From: Pseudomonadota bacterium
GTDB lineage: Bacteria; Pseudomonadota; Alphaproteobacteria; UBA1280; RI-95
Length of the DNA: 64,000 nucleotides
Direction: 5' to 3'
Assembly: GCA_016125375.1 (NCBI GenBank)
Contig: WGLU01000005.1
Location: 1 to 64,000 of the forward strand
Shown: positions 33,264 through 41,739 of the stretch, one piece after another
Position numbering within the stretch: the stretch's first letter is position 1
Layout: each line of letters opens with the position of its first letter
Notes under the pieces: generated by a model
The model's database searches: none
The model's input: only the letters and a program-made list of their open reading frames with translations
What the model was told of the DNA's origin: nothing
Position numbers and translations under genes: made by a program

Positions 33264-33900
33264 GAAGAACACCCAGAACCTGATTCAGCAGCTGGCTGCA
33301 CAGTCAGATGCGCCTGTGCGCAAAATGCGGCATCCTGCTGTTGTCGGCGCTTTCCTGTCGGTCTTCTCAGGGCTGTTTGTTATGTCCAGCGTCGCGTTGC
33401 TGGGCATGCGCACAGATATTGCCGCCATGCTCCACATGCCGCTTTTTGGTCTGGAGGTGATACTTGCGCTGCTGACCGGTGTGTTCGGCATGTTTGCCGC
33501 CAACTGGCTGGCGATACCTGATATGCGCCAGCAAAGATGGGTCTGCTGGTTGCCGTTCATTACATTTGCCGGTTTGACAGCGATTATTCTGCGTCGTTAC
33601 TTCGTCATGCCAACGGATGCCTTTACGCCAATCGGTATTGGGCACTGTTTCCCGGCAGTCGTGCTGGTGGCTATGGTACCGGCTATTGTGCTGGTTATCC
33701 ATATGCGGCGCATGGCGACCGTACATGGCAGACTGGCAGCCGTGGTTGCGTTTCTCTCGGCATTGAGTTTTGGCTATATCCCTGCGCGGGTCATGTGTCC
33801 TGTGGACGAGTTTTCGCACCTGTTAACCAACCATTTGGGGCCGCTGTTGCTGGCCATCCCGTTGGGTATGTTCCTCGGTTACCGCTTGTTTCGCTGGTAA
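33256..33900 (+). CDS. nrsF: NrsF/DUF1109 family anti-sigma factor, 214 aa
   Basis: Six predicted membrane helices and the DUF1109 pattern, starting 8 bases inside the end of the ECF sigma gene, which is the usual partner layout. It would hold the sigma factor at the inner membrane. Two cysteines, Cys131 (GIGHCFPAV) and Cys181 (ARVMCPVDEF), fall at the positions I recall as functionally important in Caulobacter NrsF, suggesting oxidant or heavy-metal sensing (dichromate, cadmium). ATG 33256 has GTGAAG-type spacing. Its last 22 bases overlap the convergent DHFR-like gene. Confidence 0.88.
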   Translation: MSKKNTQNLIQQLAAQSDAPVRKMRHPAVVGAFLSVFSGLFVMSSVALLGMRTDIAAMLHMPLFGLEVILALLTGVFGMFAANWLAIPDMRQQRWVCWLPFITFAGLTAIILRRYFVMPTDAFTPIGIGHCFPAVVLVAMVPAIVLVIHMRRMATVHGRLAAVVAFLSALSFGYIPARVMCPVDEFSHLLTNHLGPLLLAIPLGMFLGYRLFRW

Positions 33901-34400
33901 TGGGCGAGGAGTGTGCCGCGCTCGTTGAGTTGCTTGATGCTGACAAGACTGAGCTCGGATGGTAGTTCCAATCCACCAAAAAGGCTGATCCCGCTGCCAA
34001 AATAAATCGGCTCAATGGTCTGATAGACCTCATCCACCAGCCCTGCATTCATGCATGTACTGTAGACTTGGGCCCCGCCGAGCACGGCAATCTGCTGGGC
34101 GCCTGAATGTGCGACCAGATCGGCAAGGGGCGTATGGGCCGGGTTGACAAGGGTGAGGGTGTCATGGACCTTCTGCGGCGCAGTCACTTTGCCTGTCAGG
34201 CACAGGCATGGGTATTTGCGCATTTCTTCCTCATGCAGGTCGTAGCTGGCGCGGCCAATGATGCTGAGGTCCATCTGCCCCATCATGGCCAGAAAGTGCC
34301 GCTGGTCTTCCTTGCTGCTCCAGCTGAAAGAGTGCTGATCCGCATTACGGGCAATAAAACCGTCCGCGCTGGTTACAGCAAGCAGAATGAAGCGGGCCAT
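33879..34400 (-). CDS. Dihydrofolate reductase/RibD-C family protein, 173 aa
   Basis: A RibD C-terminal/DHFR-like fold: MARFILLAVTSADGFIAR, MDLSIIGRASYDL (the NADPH-binding GR.TY position), and IAVLGGAQVYSTCMNAGLVDEVYQTIEPIYFG. Members include riboflavin reductases and uncharacterised NADPH oxidoreductases; a true FolA role is not implied. ATG 34400 lies 3 bases after the stop of the VirB11-like gene, so the two are translated from one transcript. The 3' end overlaps nrsF by 22 bases on the other strand. Confidence 0.85.
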   Translation of the reverse strand: MARFILLAVTSADGFIARNADQHSFSWSSKEDQRHFLAMMGQMDLSIIGRASYDLHEEEMRKYPCLCLTGKVTAPQKVHDTLTLVNPAHTPLADLVAHSGAQQIAVLGGAQVYSTCMNAGLVDEVYQTIEPIYFGSGISLFGGLELPSELSLVSIKQLNERGTLLAHYQRNKR

Positions 34401-34403
34401 GGG

Positions 34404-35399
34404 TTAGTGGCCGCCGTCTGCTTTCTCTGCCGCTTCGCGGGCGATTTTTTCCATTTTGTTTTCTTTGTCGACCAACACTTCAAAGTAGCCGACAACACGG
34501 TTTTTCTGGCGCTCCAGCTGGACAACGCCATAAATATCCGTCATCAGCTGGCGGCGCAGAATGTTGATAGCGGTTTCGGTCGTATCACCGTTCAGCATGA
34601 CGCGGTTGATAACGGCATCGAGTGCGCCTTTAGGATCGTTGGCGTGGATGGTTGCCATAGAGCCTGCGTGACCCGTGTTAATGGCCGAACAGAAGGTGAA
34701 AGCGTTCTCTTTACGGATCTCGCCCAGCAGAATACGGTCAGGGCGCATACGCAGACAGGCGTTCAGCAGGTCGGTTACCCCGCCGGACGTTGTGCCGTCT
34801 GCCTTGGTGAACTCACCAAAAACAAGGGGAACCCAGTTTTCGTGCGGGACGCGCAACTCGCGAACGTCCTCCAGCGTAATCAGACGCTCGTCTTCCGGGA
34901 TGTACTGGATGAGGGCATTCATAAAAGTGGTTTTACCCGAACCCGTACCGCCGGATATAAGCAGGGTCTTGCGGCGTTTAACTGCATCGATAACGGCTTT
35001 TTTGTCTTCTTCCGGGAAAACGAAGTCATCCAGAGTCAGGGGGCGCTCCTTGTGCAGACGCAAGGTCATGGAGAACTTTTTGTCATTCTGCTTGCCACCC
35101 ACGAACTGGGCACGATGCCCGCCGGGAAAACGGATGGAGACGATCGGGTTAAGCGTGTCGTACTTCTGACCTGTTTTGGCAGCCAGCAAACGCAGAACGT
35201 TTAGCAGGGTTTCAAAGTCCAGAACTGGGTCGTCGACAAAGCTCCAGTCGCCGTTGTAGTCCTCAAAGCCGATGCGACCCGGCTGGTTGATGACAATTTC
35301 CTTAAGGTTGGCAATCTTTTCCGGTGTCATGTACTTGAGAATAGGCTCCATCACCTCTTTCTCGCGTGGGCTAAAGACGTAATCGTTTTCGACGGCCAT
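34404..35399 (-). CDS. VirB11/CpaF-type secretion ATPase, 331 aa
   Basis: A type II/IV secretion ATPase: Walker A GGTGSGKTTFMNAL (about residues 150-163), an Asp box LITLEDVRELRV, a Walker B-like region RMRPDRILLGEIRKENAF, and a His box GHAGSMATIHANDPKGALD. The N-terminal domain (KEIVINQPGRIGFEDYNGDW) corresponds to the hexamer-forming part. It would power pilus assembly or type IV secretion from the inner-membrane face, yet no other tad, pil or vir genes are visible. The start is ATG 35399 with CCGGAGAAG upstream. It is coupled to the DHFR-like gene. Confidence 0.88.
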   Translation of the reverse strand: MAVENDYVFSPREKEVMEPILKYMTPEKIANLKEIVINQPGRIGFEDYNGDWSFVDDPVLDFETLLNVLRLLAAKTGQKYDTLNPIVSIRFPGGHRAQFVGGKQNDKKFSMTLRLHKERPLTLDDFVFPEEDKKAVIDAVKRRKTLLISGGTGSGKTTFMNALIQYIPEDERLITLEDVRELRVPHENWVPLVFGEFTKADGTTSGGVTDLLNACLRMRPDRILLGEIRKENAFTFCSAINTGHAGSMATIHANDPKGALDAVINRVMLNGDTTETAINILRRQLMTDIYGVVQLERQKNRVVGYFEVLVDKENKMEKIAREAAEKADGGH

Positions 35400-35491
35400 A
35401 GGCTTCTCCGGCGCTAATAACATTATTTGTATTTTGTTAATAGCTTATCGTCTTTTACGCCAAAACGCACGCACCGATTCCTGACCTTTCG

Positions 35492-35944
35492 TTAATGACG
35501 GCTGCCGCCCATCGGCCATTCAGCCAGAACAACCGGCAACTCGTTCAGACGCTCGATTTGAACGTCGGTGATGCCTTCCACAGCCGGGTAGCCGAGGCTC
35601 ACATAAACAGCGCGTCGGCCTTGCATGGCTTTGCCGTTGCGGATGATTTGCGAGAAGGGTTGGATTTCCTGCGCATCACCAAAGAATACGACAACATCAA
35701 AGCTGAAGGCATCGCTGAGCATCAGGCAGTCATAGGCATTGTCACAGAAGGTCAAGTGCATATGGTGGCGTGCTTTCAGCCGTGCAATCTGGCGCTGTGT
35801 AAAGCTATTGGCAGGAGCCACGGCCAGCACTTGTACAAGCTTGGGACGCTTGATGGCACTACCTTGTCCCGATTTGGAACGTTTTTGTGTACCAAAAATG
35901 GTTTTGTTTTCAGTGGTTTTAACTTGAAAGCCTTTGGTTTGCAT
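35492..35944 (-). CDS. Receiver-like protein of unknown function, 150 aa
   Basis: ATG 35944 (MQTKGFQVKT) has AAAGGAT nine bases upstream; the ORF-track start lies 67 codons too far. A basic 45-residue N-terminus is followed by an alternating strand-helix region (VQVLAVAPANSFTQRQIARL, MHLTFCDNAYDCLMLSDAFSFDVVVFFGD) that recalls a response-regulator receiver, but the phosphoacceptor pattern is not convincing. The 92-base spacing and shared strand allow co-transcription with the VirB11-like gene. Function not assigned. Confidence 0.55.
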   Translation of the reverse strand: MQTKGFQVKTTENKTIFGTQKRSKSGQGSAIKRPKLVQVLAVAPANSFTQRQIARLKARHHMHLTFCDNAYDCLMLSDAFSFDVVVFFGDAQEIQPFSQIIRNGKAMQGRRAVYVSLGYPAVEGITDVQIERLNELPVVLAEWPMGGSRH

Positions 35945-36038
35945 GGGTTTATCCTTTCTGTTGTGGGTTTTTCCACAACAATAAAGCCGCAAGACGGATG
36001 CCATGCGGCCAAAAGGATAAAAAATCAAAAGGGGTAGG

Positions 36039-36986
36039 TTAGGCGGGGTCCCGTGGGATTTCGAAGTAGGTGTACTGCTCTTTCTCGTCTGCTTTGAAGG
36101 CGACATTACCGACTTCAAGCGGACGCCCTGTATTGGGGTCAACAATCACAAATGTGTTGTCGTAAACCTTCAACGTGTAGTCCGTATCCCGCGGCTGGAT
36201 GGCCAGGCCGATATAGATACGGTCTTTCAGATTAAGTGTAATCATACGCATCTGCGGGTAGAGCGCACGCATAATGGCACCGTAGACAGCTGCTTTGCTG
36301 GCGTAGCTTCCCCTGTTCAGGGTCATGGTGCTCAGTGGCAGGGTAAAACGCGTAAAGCCCTTCTTGGGCGAGGGGATGGTCTGTACCAGTCCGGCTACAA
36401 AGTTGGCCATGCTGCGGTCACTGGCCGTACCGACTTTTTTGTTCAGTTCGGGTACCAGAGGTGTAAAAAACTTGGCATATTCGTGTGATACACGGGCAAC
36501 GTCGGGCACCAATTGGTCGTAGGGCCCCATTGTGACCATGTTTTCCTGCATATACTCGTACATGGTACGCTGGCGCAGATTCTCGAGCGCCGCAACCATC
36601 CGGTCACGTTCGCCCTGTGTTTTAAAGTTACCGTAGACTACCAATCTGTCCGCATCGTCAAACTGAACTTCCAGCCCCATGCGGTGCTTGTAGCCCTTGG
36701 CGTAACGCTGGATAGCCATGTGCACCCGTTTGCGCATGTGTTCGATGCCAGACTGGTCAAAATCAAGGGCGGAGGCCAGCACGTTTTCTTTCGGCATGAC
36801 AAAGCTCAGATTCTGGTCCGTATCGTACTGGTCTTTCCATTGGTACGTATAGGTGACGGTTTCCTCACCCGGGTCCATTTTGAAATCGGTTTGCTGGGCT
36901 TGTGCGCTGGCGGCACCGAAAAAGAACCCGGCAGACAGGGCGAGGGTACCGAGGATGGCAAAGTGTGTGCTGCGTTTTCTAATCAC
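36039..36986 (-). CDS. Exported protein in the RimB-RimK locus, 315 aa
   Basis: I choose GTG 36986 because AAGAGG lies six bases before it and it gives a normal signal peptide (MIRKRSTHFAILGTLALSAGFFFGAASAQA); the GTG at 37031 would add a highly basic 15-residue prefix. The mature protein contains a long helical region (GIEHMRKRVHMAIQRYAKGYKHRMGLEVQF) and a C-terminal beta-rich part (YIGLAIQPRDTDYTLKVYDNTFVIVDPNTGRPLEVGNV) that resembles the periplasmic part of inactive transglutaminase proteins encoded beside RimK/RimB homologues. It follows rimK on the same strand with a hairpin between them. Confidence 0.65.
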   Translation of the reverse strand: MIRKRSTHFAILGTLALSAGFFFGAASAQAQQTDFKMDPGEETVTYTYQWKDQYDTDQNLSFVMPKENVLASALDFDQSGIEHMRKRVHMAIQRYAKGYKHRMGLEVQFDDADRLVVYGNFKTQGERDRMVAALENLRQRTMYEYMQENMVTMGPYDQLVPDVARVSHEYAKFFTPLVPELNKKVGTASDRSMANFVAGLVQTIPSPKKGFTRFTLPLSTMTLNRGSYASKAAVYGAIMRALYPQMRMITLNLKDRIYIGLAIQPRDTDYTLKVYDNTFVIVDPNTGRPLEVGNVAFKADEKEQYTYFEIPRDPA

Positions 36987-37038
36987 GCGCGACCTCTTGT
37001 TCTTCCTTACGGGATTCTTATGGTGTCGCACATTAACG

Positions 37039-37074
37039 TCCCGCTATCAGTTTAAAGTATGTCTGATAACGGGA
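37039..37074. repeat. Inverted repeat between rimK and the exported-protein gene
   Basis: TCCCGCTATCAG and CTGATAACGGGA form a 12-pair stem with one mismatch and a 12-base loop. There is no T run, so it is more likely an attenuator, an RNA processing site or an operator than a terminator. Confidence 0.4.
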
Positions 37075-37091
37075 TGGAAATCAAAGCAAAC

Positions 37092-37991
37092 TCACGGCCG
37101 TTTTTTAGGCTTGAAGGTTTTATGGCGTCGTTCAATGAACTTGAATATCTCTGTCGCCACATCAATTCCTGTAGATCTTTCAATGCCTTCCAGACCAGGA
37201 GAGGAGTTGACCTCCAGCACGACAGGGCCTTTGTTGGAGCGCATCAGGTCAACACCGGCTACGCTCAGCCCCATAACCTTGGCGGCTTTTTCCGCAGTCT
37301 GTTTTTCCTCCGGCGTCAGGCGTACATTGTGGGCAGTGCCGCCACGGTGCAGATTGGAGCGGAAATCACCGGCGGCCGCGCGGCGTTCCATGGCTGCAAT
37401 CACTTTGCCGTCAACAACAAAGCACCGCAGGTCAGATGCATTGGCCTCTTTAACGAATTCTTGTACCAGAATGTTTGCGTTGATGCCCATGAAGGCCTCG
37501 ATCATACCCTCGGCGCTTTTCTTGCTTTCGGCCAGTACCACGCCGATGCCCTGTGTGCCCTCAAGCAGTTTAATCACGTAGGGTGAGGCACCAATCATGT
37601 TCAACAGGTCCGGAATATCGTCCGGGTAGTGGGCAAAGCCGGTCATCGGCAGGCCGATGCCCTTACGGGACAGGAGTTGCAGGGAGCGCAGCTTGTCGCG
37701 GCTGCGGGAAATCGCAACAGATTCGTTCACCGGCATCACGCCCATCATCTCGAACTGACGCAGCACTGCCGTACCGTAAAAAGATACCGATGCCCCGATA
37801 CGCGGAATCACTGCATCGTAGCCGTCCAGTGTTTTGCCTTTGTAGTGGATGCTCGGGTTATCGGTAGCAATACTCATGTAGCACTGCAAGGTATTGATAA
37901 CGTGAACGGTATGGCCGCGCTCTTTACCGGCCTGCAAGAGGCGCTTGGTGGAATAGAGTTTGGGATTGCGCGACAGCAGGGCAATTTTCAT
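37092..37991 (-). CDS. rimK: RimK-type ATP-grasp glutamate ligase, 299 aa
   Basis: ATP-grasp features are in order: [22 protein letters not shown], the lid region [45 protein letters not shown], and the metal-binding end [23 protein letters not shown]. Length and sequence match RimK, which adds glutamate residues to the C-terminus of ribosomal protein S6, and related alpha-L-glutamate ligases. The Zn/Asp-protease-like RimB homologue lies immediately upstream (24-base gap), as in Pseudomonas rimABK, with an exported protein downstream. Start ATG 37991. Confidence 0.93.
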   Translation of the reverse strand: MKIALLSRNPKLYSTKRLLQAGKERGHTVHVINTLQCYMSIATDNPSIHYKGKTLDGYDAVIPRIGASVSFYGTAVLRQFEMMGVMPVNESVAISRSRDKLRSLQLLSRKGIGLPMTGFAHYPDDIPDLLNMIGASPYVIKLLEGTQGIGVVLAESKKSAEGMIEAFMGINANILVQEFVKEANASDLRCFVVDGKVIAAMERRAAAGDFRSNLHRGGTAHNVRLTPEEKQTAEKAAKVMGLSVAGVDLMRSNKGPVVLEVNSSPGLEGIERSTGIDVATEIFKFIERRHKTFKPKKRP

Positions 37992-38015
37992 TTATGGCAA
38001 CAGCCTTTTTAGGGG

Positions 38016-38516
38016 TTAGTCGTTTGACAGGTAAGCGGTTTGCGGCTCGTCTTGTAACAGGTATGAGCGGCTGGAGCAAACAACAAAACGCTTCTTAAGG
38101 CTCATGCGGCCAAGCAGCATACGGTAACGCATGTTCAGGCGGTTGGTCAGAGTCAGGTCAATGGCCCATGTTTTCCCGCCCATTTCCAGCGACGTGCGGA
38201 TGACGTAGCGCTCCTGCCCCTTGCCGGAGGAACTCTTGATAATCCGTTTTTCTACAACCGGCGCCTCACACGTGACCTCTACAGATTTGTCATACTGAGC
38301 CGGGTGCACAACAAAACGTACATAGGCAGCGCCATCGCGCTCGAAAGGGGTAATTTTCATGGCGTGCAGCGTGGCATAGTTCGCCCCGGTATCCAGCTTG
38401 GCTTTTATCTTGGGCAGGCCAAGTTCCGGCAGGCCGACCCATTCCCGCCAACCTGCGGTTTGCATCGGCTTGGGTGTGCGCTTTTTGGCCACGGTTTTAA
38501 CGGCTTTAGCAGTCAA
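38016..38516 (-). CDS. RimB-like retropepsin-type protease (ATP-dependent zinc protease family), 166 aa
   Basis: The motif KAKLDTGANYATLHA is the DTGA active-site loop of the family annotated as ATP-dependent zinc protease (PF05618), which includes RimB of Pseudomonas. The C-terminal RMLLGRMSLKKRFVVCSSRSYLL is also conserved. The translation start is TTG 38516 with AAAGGACACC upstream; an ATG 17 codons later has no clear ribosome site. A basic N-terminal extension (residues 1-20) precedes the domain. First gene of the rimB-rimK-exported protein set. Confidence 0.85.
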   Translation of the reverse strand: MTAKAVKTVAKKRTPKPMQTAGWREWVGLPELGLPKIKAKLDTGANYATLHAMKITPFERDGAAYVRFVVHPAQYDKSVEVTCEAPVVEKRIIKSSSGKGQERYVIRTSLEMGGKTWAIDLTLTNRLNMRYRMLLGRMSLKKRFVVCSSRSYLLQDEPQTAYLSND

Positions 38517-38596
38517 AAGGGTGTCCTTTACTCGTCCGTTTACACTGGCGGTATTATAAGTACCTGTACGGACTCGACAAGTTTTTTATACATCCC

Positions 38597-39388
38597 CTAC
38601 AGGTTCACCAGCAGCTTGATGGCGGTAATCACCAGAAAAGCTGCCAACATACGCCGCAAGATATGTGCAGGTACCTTCTGCGAAGCCTTGGCACCCCATC
38701 CGGCGCTGAAAAGGGTAACGCCGCCAATCAGGGCGACAGCAGGCAGGTTCACGTAGCCTATCGTTAGCGGCAGGTGAGTGTCGATGCCGTGCCCGGCTAC
38801 CATAAAACCGACAATCCCCGGTACGCTGACAACAACGCCAAAGGCCGCTGCTGTGCCAATTGCCCGTTTGACAGGGTAGTGACAGGCCGTCGCAAGGGGA
38901 ATGACGACAATACCGCTGCCGATGCCCATCAGGCTGGCAATGGTACCTACGGCCAGCCCGGCCGGACGTCGCCATTTTGCCGAAGGAAGGGCTTTGGCAA
39001 GCTTCAGCTTCTCCCAGGCCAGCAGCAACGCGAGCACCAGCGCCATTCCTGCAAAAAACACCGTAAGCTGGTGCCCGTTGATGAGTTTGACAATCACACT
39101 TCCCAGCACAACGCCTGCCACGATAAACGGCGCCATTTCCTTGAAGATTGGCCAATCCACCTGTTGGTGCCTGTTATGCCCCCGTGCCGAAGCGATGGAG
39201 GTAATCATAACCGTGCCAAGGGATGTGCCAACGGAAAGGGGCATCAGCACGGTATCCGCTACGCCTAAATGTTCAAAAACCATGTGCAGAACGGGGACAA
39301 CAACAATGCCGCCGCCGATACCGACCATACCGGCAATAAAACCCGTAATCAGGCCGGTGCCAAGCAGAACGAGCGCAAGGTATATCAT
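38597..39388 (-). CDS. TauE/SafE-family sulfite/organosulfonate exporter, 263 aa
   Basis: Eight membrane helices with the duplicated TauE/SafE motif: GFIAGMVGIGGGIVVVPVLHMVF in the first half and IASLMGIGSGIVVIPLATACHYPVKRAIGTAAAFG in the second. It is a canonical family member, more typical than the paralogue at 28437. Its ATG overlaps the stop of maiA (ATGA), so it is translated from the maiA transcript. This could mean export of an organic acid linked to aromatic breakdown, but the substrate is not known. Confidence 0.9.
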   Translation of the reverse strand: MIYLALVLLGTGLITGFIAGMVGIGGGIVVVPVLHMVFEHLGVADTVLMPLSVGTSLGTVMITSIASARGHNRHQQVDWPIFKEMAPFIVAGVVLGSVIVKLINGHQLTVFFAGMALVLALLLAWEKLKLAKALPSAKWRRPAGLAVGTIASLMGIGSGIVVIPLATACHYPVKRAIGTAAAFGVVVSVPGIVGFMVAGHGIDTHLPLTIGYVNLPAVALIGGVTLFSAGWGAKASQKVPAHILRRMLAAFLVITAIKLLVNL

Positions 39389-40023
39389 GCTTTGATCGCA
39401 TCCGGCTGGTTGTCGGGGTGGGCGGCAATAAAGGCCGGGTGTTTTTCCAGCGTTGTATGGATGCGCATGACGGTGGGGTAGTCAGCCATCGGGCAGTCAA
39501 AACGCAGGGCGTTGTACACCTGCGGGACCAGGCAGGCATCCGCTAACGTGATGGTATCGCCAAAACAGTACCTGCCAGCTGTCTGGCGTAACTGTGCTTC
39601 CAGCGCTTTGAAGCCCTCGGCAATCCAGTGGCGGTACCACTGCATTTTCTTCTCTTCGCTCAAGCCCATTTCGGTCGTCAGGTACTTGAGCAGACGCAGG
39701 TTGTTGACCGGGTGCATGTCGCAGGCAACGGTCTGGCACAGGGCGCGTACACGGGCGCGGTCGGCTGCTTTGAGAGGCAACAGGGCCGGGGTGGGGTGCG
39801 TTTCTTCCAGATATTCCAAGATGGCCAGTGACTGGATGAACATGCCTTCATCCGTTTTCAGGCTGGGCACGGCACCCAGCGGATTGCGGGCCAGATTCTC
39901 CGGGCTGCGCTGCTCCCCCTTGATCAGGTTGATGGGGATAAGGTCGGCGGACAGATTCTTGAGGCCGAGGACGATGCGCACACGGTAGGCAGTCGAGGAG
40001 CGCCAGTAAGTGAAAAGTTCCAT
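39385..40023 (-). CDS. maiA: Maleylacetoacetate isomerase (zeta-class GST), 212 aa
   Basis: The zeta-GST signature SSTAYRVRIVLGLKNL near the N-terminus includes the SSxxxR glutathione-activating serine motif. It is followed by the thioredoxin-fold segment NPLGAVPSLKTDEG, IQSLAILEYLEETHP, and the C-terminal TITLADACLVPQVYNALRF. It isomerises maleylacetoacetate to fumarylacetoacetate in tyrosine and phenylalanine degradation, in the cytoplasm. The FAH-family hydrolase for the next step is 520 bases upstream on the same strand; a TauE permease overlaps its 3' end. Confidence 0.93.
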   Translation of the reverse strand: MELFTYWRSSTAYRVRIVLGLKNLSADLIPINLIKGEQRSPENLARNPLGAVPSLKTDEGMFIQSLAILEYLEETHPTPALLPLKAADRARVRALCQTVACDMHPVNNLRLLKYLTTEMGLSEEKKMQWYRHWIAEGFKALEAQLRQTAGRYCFGDTITLADACLVPQVYNALRFDCPMADYPTVMRIHTTLEKHPAFIAAHPDNQPDAIKA

Positions 40024-40196
40024 ATCAGGCTCGCTTTTTTAGGCTTGTTGGCCCATATTATAGATGAAAGCAGGTGAATGTCAGTAATGTCATTCCACTT
40101 GTTGGTGACAGGTTACATAAAACTGTGCATGGGCGGCCGTCCGCCATATCCGTTTTATACCCGAGTCGCCTATGCACCAAATTAAGGACAGGGACA

Positions 40197-40529
40197 ATGG
40201 ACGCGACCTATGGTCTGAACGTGAACAACGCCATACTGGGGGCCTAGTTCCCGCAGTTGTTCGGTTCTTCTGCGCTGTCCAGCGTGTTTACCGAGTCCTT
40301 CCTGCCTGTTCTGGGTGCCAGCTCTGGCGAGCAGAACCTGTTGAATGCCTTCAGTGACTACTCATCCGGTGCACTGCTGTCCGATCAGACGCTCTTTGGT
40401 CTGTTTAATTCGACAAGCGGTATTGGCACAAGCGGGGATAGTCTGTATGCAGCGCTTAGTAGTGCCTACAGCACACAACAGTCGTCACTGGCAGATTTGC
40501 TGGGCAGTCAGCTAGATATTTCTGCCTAA
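40197..40529 (+). pseudogene. Small Ser-rich ORF interrupted by an in-frame amber codon
   Basis: ATG 40197 has a strong ribosome site (AAGGACAGGG) and opens a frame reading MDATYGLNVNNAILGA, then TAG at 40245-40247, then continues without a shift for 93 codons to TAA at 40529 (FPQLFGSSALSSVFTESFLP and onward). The product would be about 109 residues of low-complexity Ser/Leu/Ala/Gly composition with repeats of SS, without signal peptide. Alternatively translation restarts at TTG 40257, which has no good ribosome site. The same GCC-TAG context occurs at 4550. A C-to-T change in CAG or regulated readthrough would explain it. No family was recognised. Confidence 0.5.
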
Positions 40530-40546
40530 GGCGTCGCGCCGGTTTA

Positions 40547-41560
40547 TCAGGCGGCTTTAACGCCGCCTTTTGTTTTGCGCACCTTCTGCTCGATGGCACC
40601 AAAAATACTGCTACCAGTTTTATCAAGCATGTCAATTTTCACGCTGTCGCCATCTTGCAGCCAGGGAGTTTTGGCAGCACCGTTCTTGATGGTTTCAATC
40701 ATGCGGATTTCTGCAATGCAGCTGCTGCCAACATCGGCATCACCGCTGTCGGTGATGTTGGCAACCGTACCGCTGCCGACAATGGTGCCTGCGCTCAGAT
40801 TACGTGTTTTCGCACCGTGGGCAACCAATTGGGCAAAATCAAAGGTCATATCCACGCCTGCGTTCGGGTGGCCGAAGGGTTTAGCGTTAATAAAGCTCAG
40901 CAGGGGCAGGTGGACTTTGTTCGCCGACCATGCGTCACCCAGTTCGTCCGGCGTGACAGCAATGGGGGAGAACGCACTTGCCGGTTTGCTCTGAATAAAG
41001 CCAAAGCCCTTGGCCAGTTCGTCTTTTGTCAGGCCGCGGAGGGTTACGTCGTTGACCAACATGAGCAGTTTGATGTGCCCTGCTGCTTCTTCCGGCGTTA
41101 TGCCCATCGGCACGTCGTCTGTGATAACGGCAACTTCGGCCTCAAGATCCAGACCCCATGACGGGTCTTGTAGGGGAATATCCTCATGCGGAGCCAGAAA
41201 ACCATCGGACAAACCCTGATACATCAGCGGATCGTGCCAGAAGCTCTCGGGCAGCTCCACACCGCGTGCCTTGCGGACGAGTTCGACGTGTTTGACGTAG
41301 GCACTGCCATCCAGCCACTGATAGGCGCGGGGCAGGGGCGAGGCCAGTGAGGGCAGGTGGAGCGTAAACGCATCCGCACGTTTGCCTGCGTTCAACTCGT
41401 CATACACGCTTTGCAGGCGCGGGGAGGTGTCGGTCCAGTGTTCCAGTGCCTGTTGCAGGGTTGGGGCAATACCATTGACCTCTACTGCTCTGGTCAGGTC
41501 TTTGCTGACCACAATCAGTGTACCGTCGCGACCGCCGCGTTTGAGTGTTGCCAGTTTCAT
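40547..41560 (-). CDS. Fumarylacetoacetate hydrolase family protein, 337 aa
   Basis: ATG 41560 has GGGAGAAG upstream. The FAH domain metal-binding and catalytic regions are visible: DPSWGLDLEAEVAVITDD (Glu/Asp metal ligands), LMLVNDVTLRGL, and the C-terminal LSAGTIVGSGTVANITDSGDADVGSSCIAEIRMIETI. It resembles the bacterial two-domain FAA hydrolases used for tyrosine breakdown (fumarylacetoacetate to fumarate and acetoacetate), rather than short FAHD1-type proteins. The maiA gene downstream on the same strand supports this role. A homogentisate dioxygenase gene is not in the window. Confidence 0.88.
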   Translation of the reverse strand: MKLATLKRGGRDGTLIVVSKDLTRAVEVNGIAPTLQQALEHWTDTSPRLQSVYDELNAGKRADAFTLHLPSLASPLPRAYQWLDGSAYVKHVELVRKARGVELPESFWHDPLMYQGLSDGFLAPHEDIPLQDPSWGLDLEAEVAVITDDVPMGITPEEAAGHIKLLMLVNDVTLRGLTKDELAKGFGFIQSKPASAFSPIAVTPDELGDAWSANKVHLPLLSFINAKPFGHPNAGVDMTFDFAQLVAHGAKTRNLSAGTIVGSGTVANITDSGDADVGSSCIAEIRMIETIKNGAAKTPWLQDGDSVKIDMLDKTGSSIFGAIEQKVRKTKGGVKAA

Positions 41561-41676
41561 GAAGGCTTCTCCCTGCAAATCATGTTGTGGGGCAAAGTAT
41601 GGCGGATTTATCTGAAAAGGCAAGGGATTGTCCCTTGACTATGTTAAATGAAATGCTTATCTGGGATGCACTGTAC

Positions 41677-41705
41677 TGCATCTTGTTCTCGCGTTTCCTA
41701 CCCCA
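41677..41705 (+). promoter_or_regulatory. Pyrimidine-rich leader of the 41740 gene
   Basis: CATCTTGTTCTCGCGTTTCC and following bases, ahead of an ATGGAG ribosome site. Weaker than the leaders at 3812 or 56778. Confidence 0.4.
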
Positions 41706-41739
41706 GAAACTAGAAGCTCCCAAACCGATGGAGATACCC

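Noticed and set aside
33879-34400. True dihydrofolate reductase (folA)
   Set aside because: Sequence follows the RibD C-terminal group of reductases, without the FolA N-terminal substrate-binding pattern and without a neighbouring thyA.
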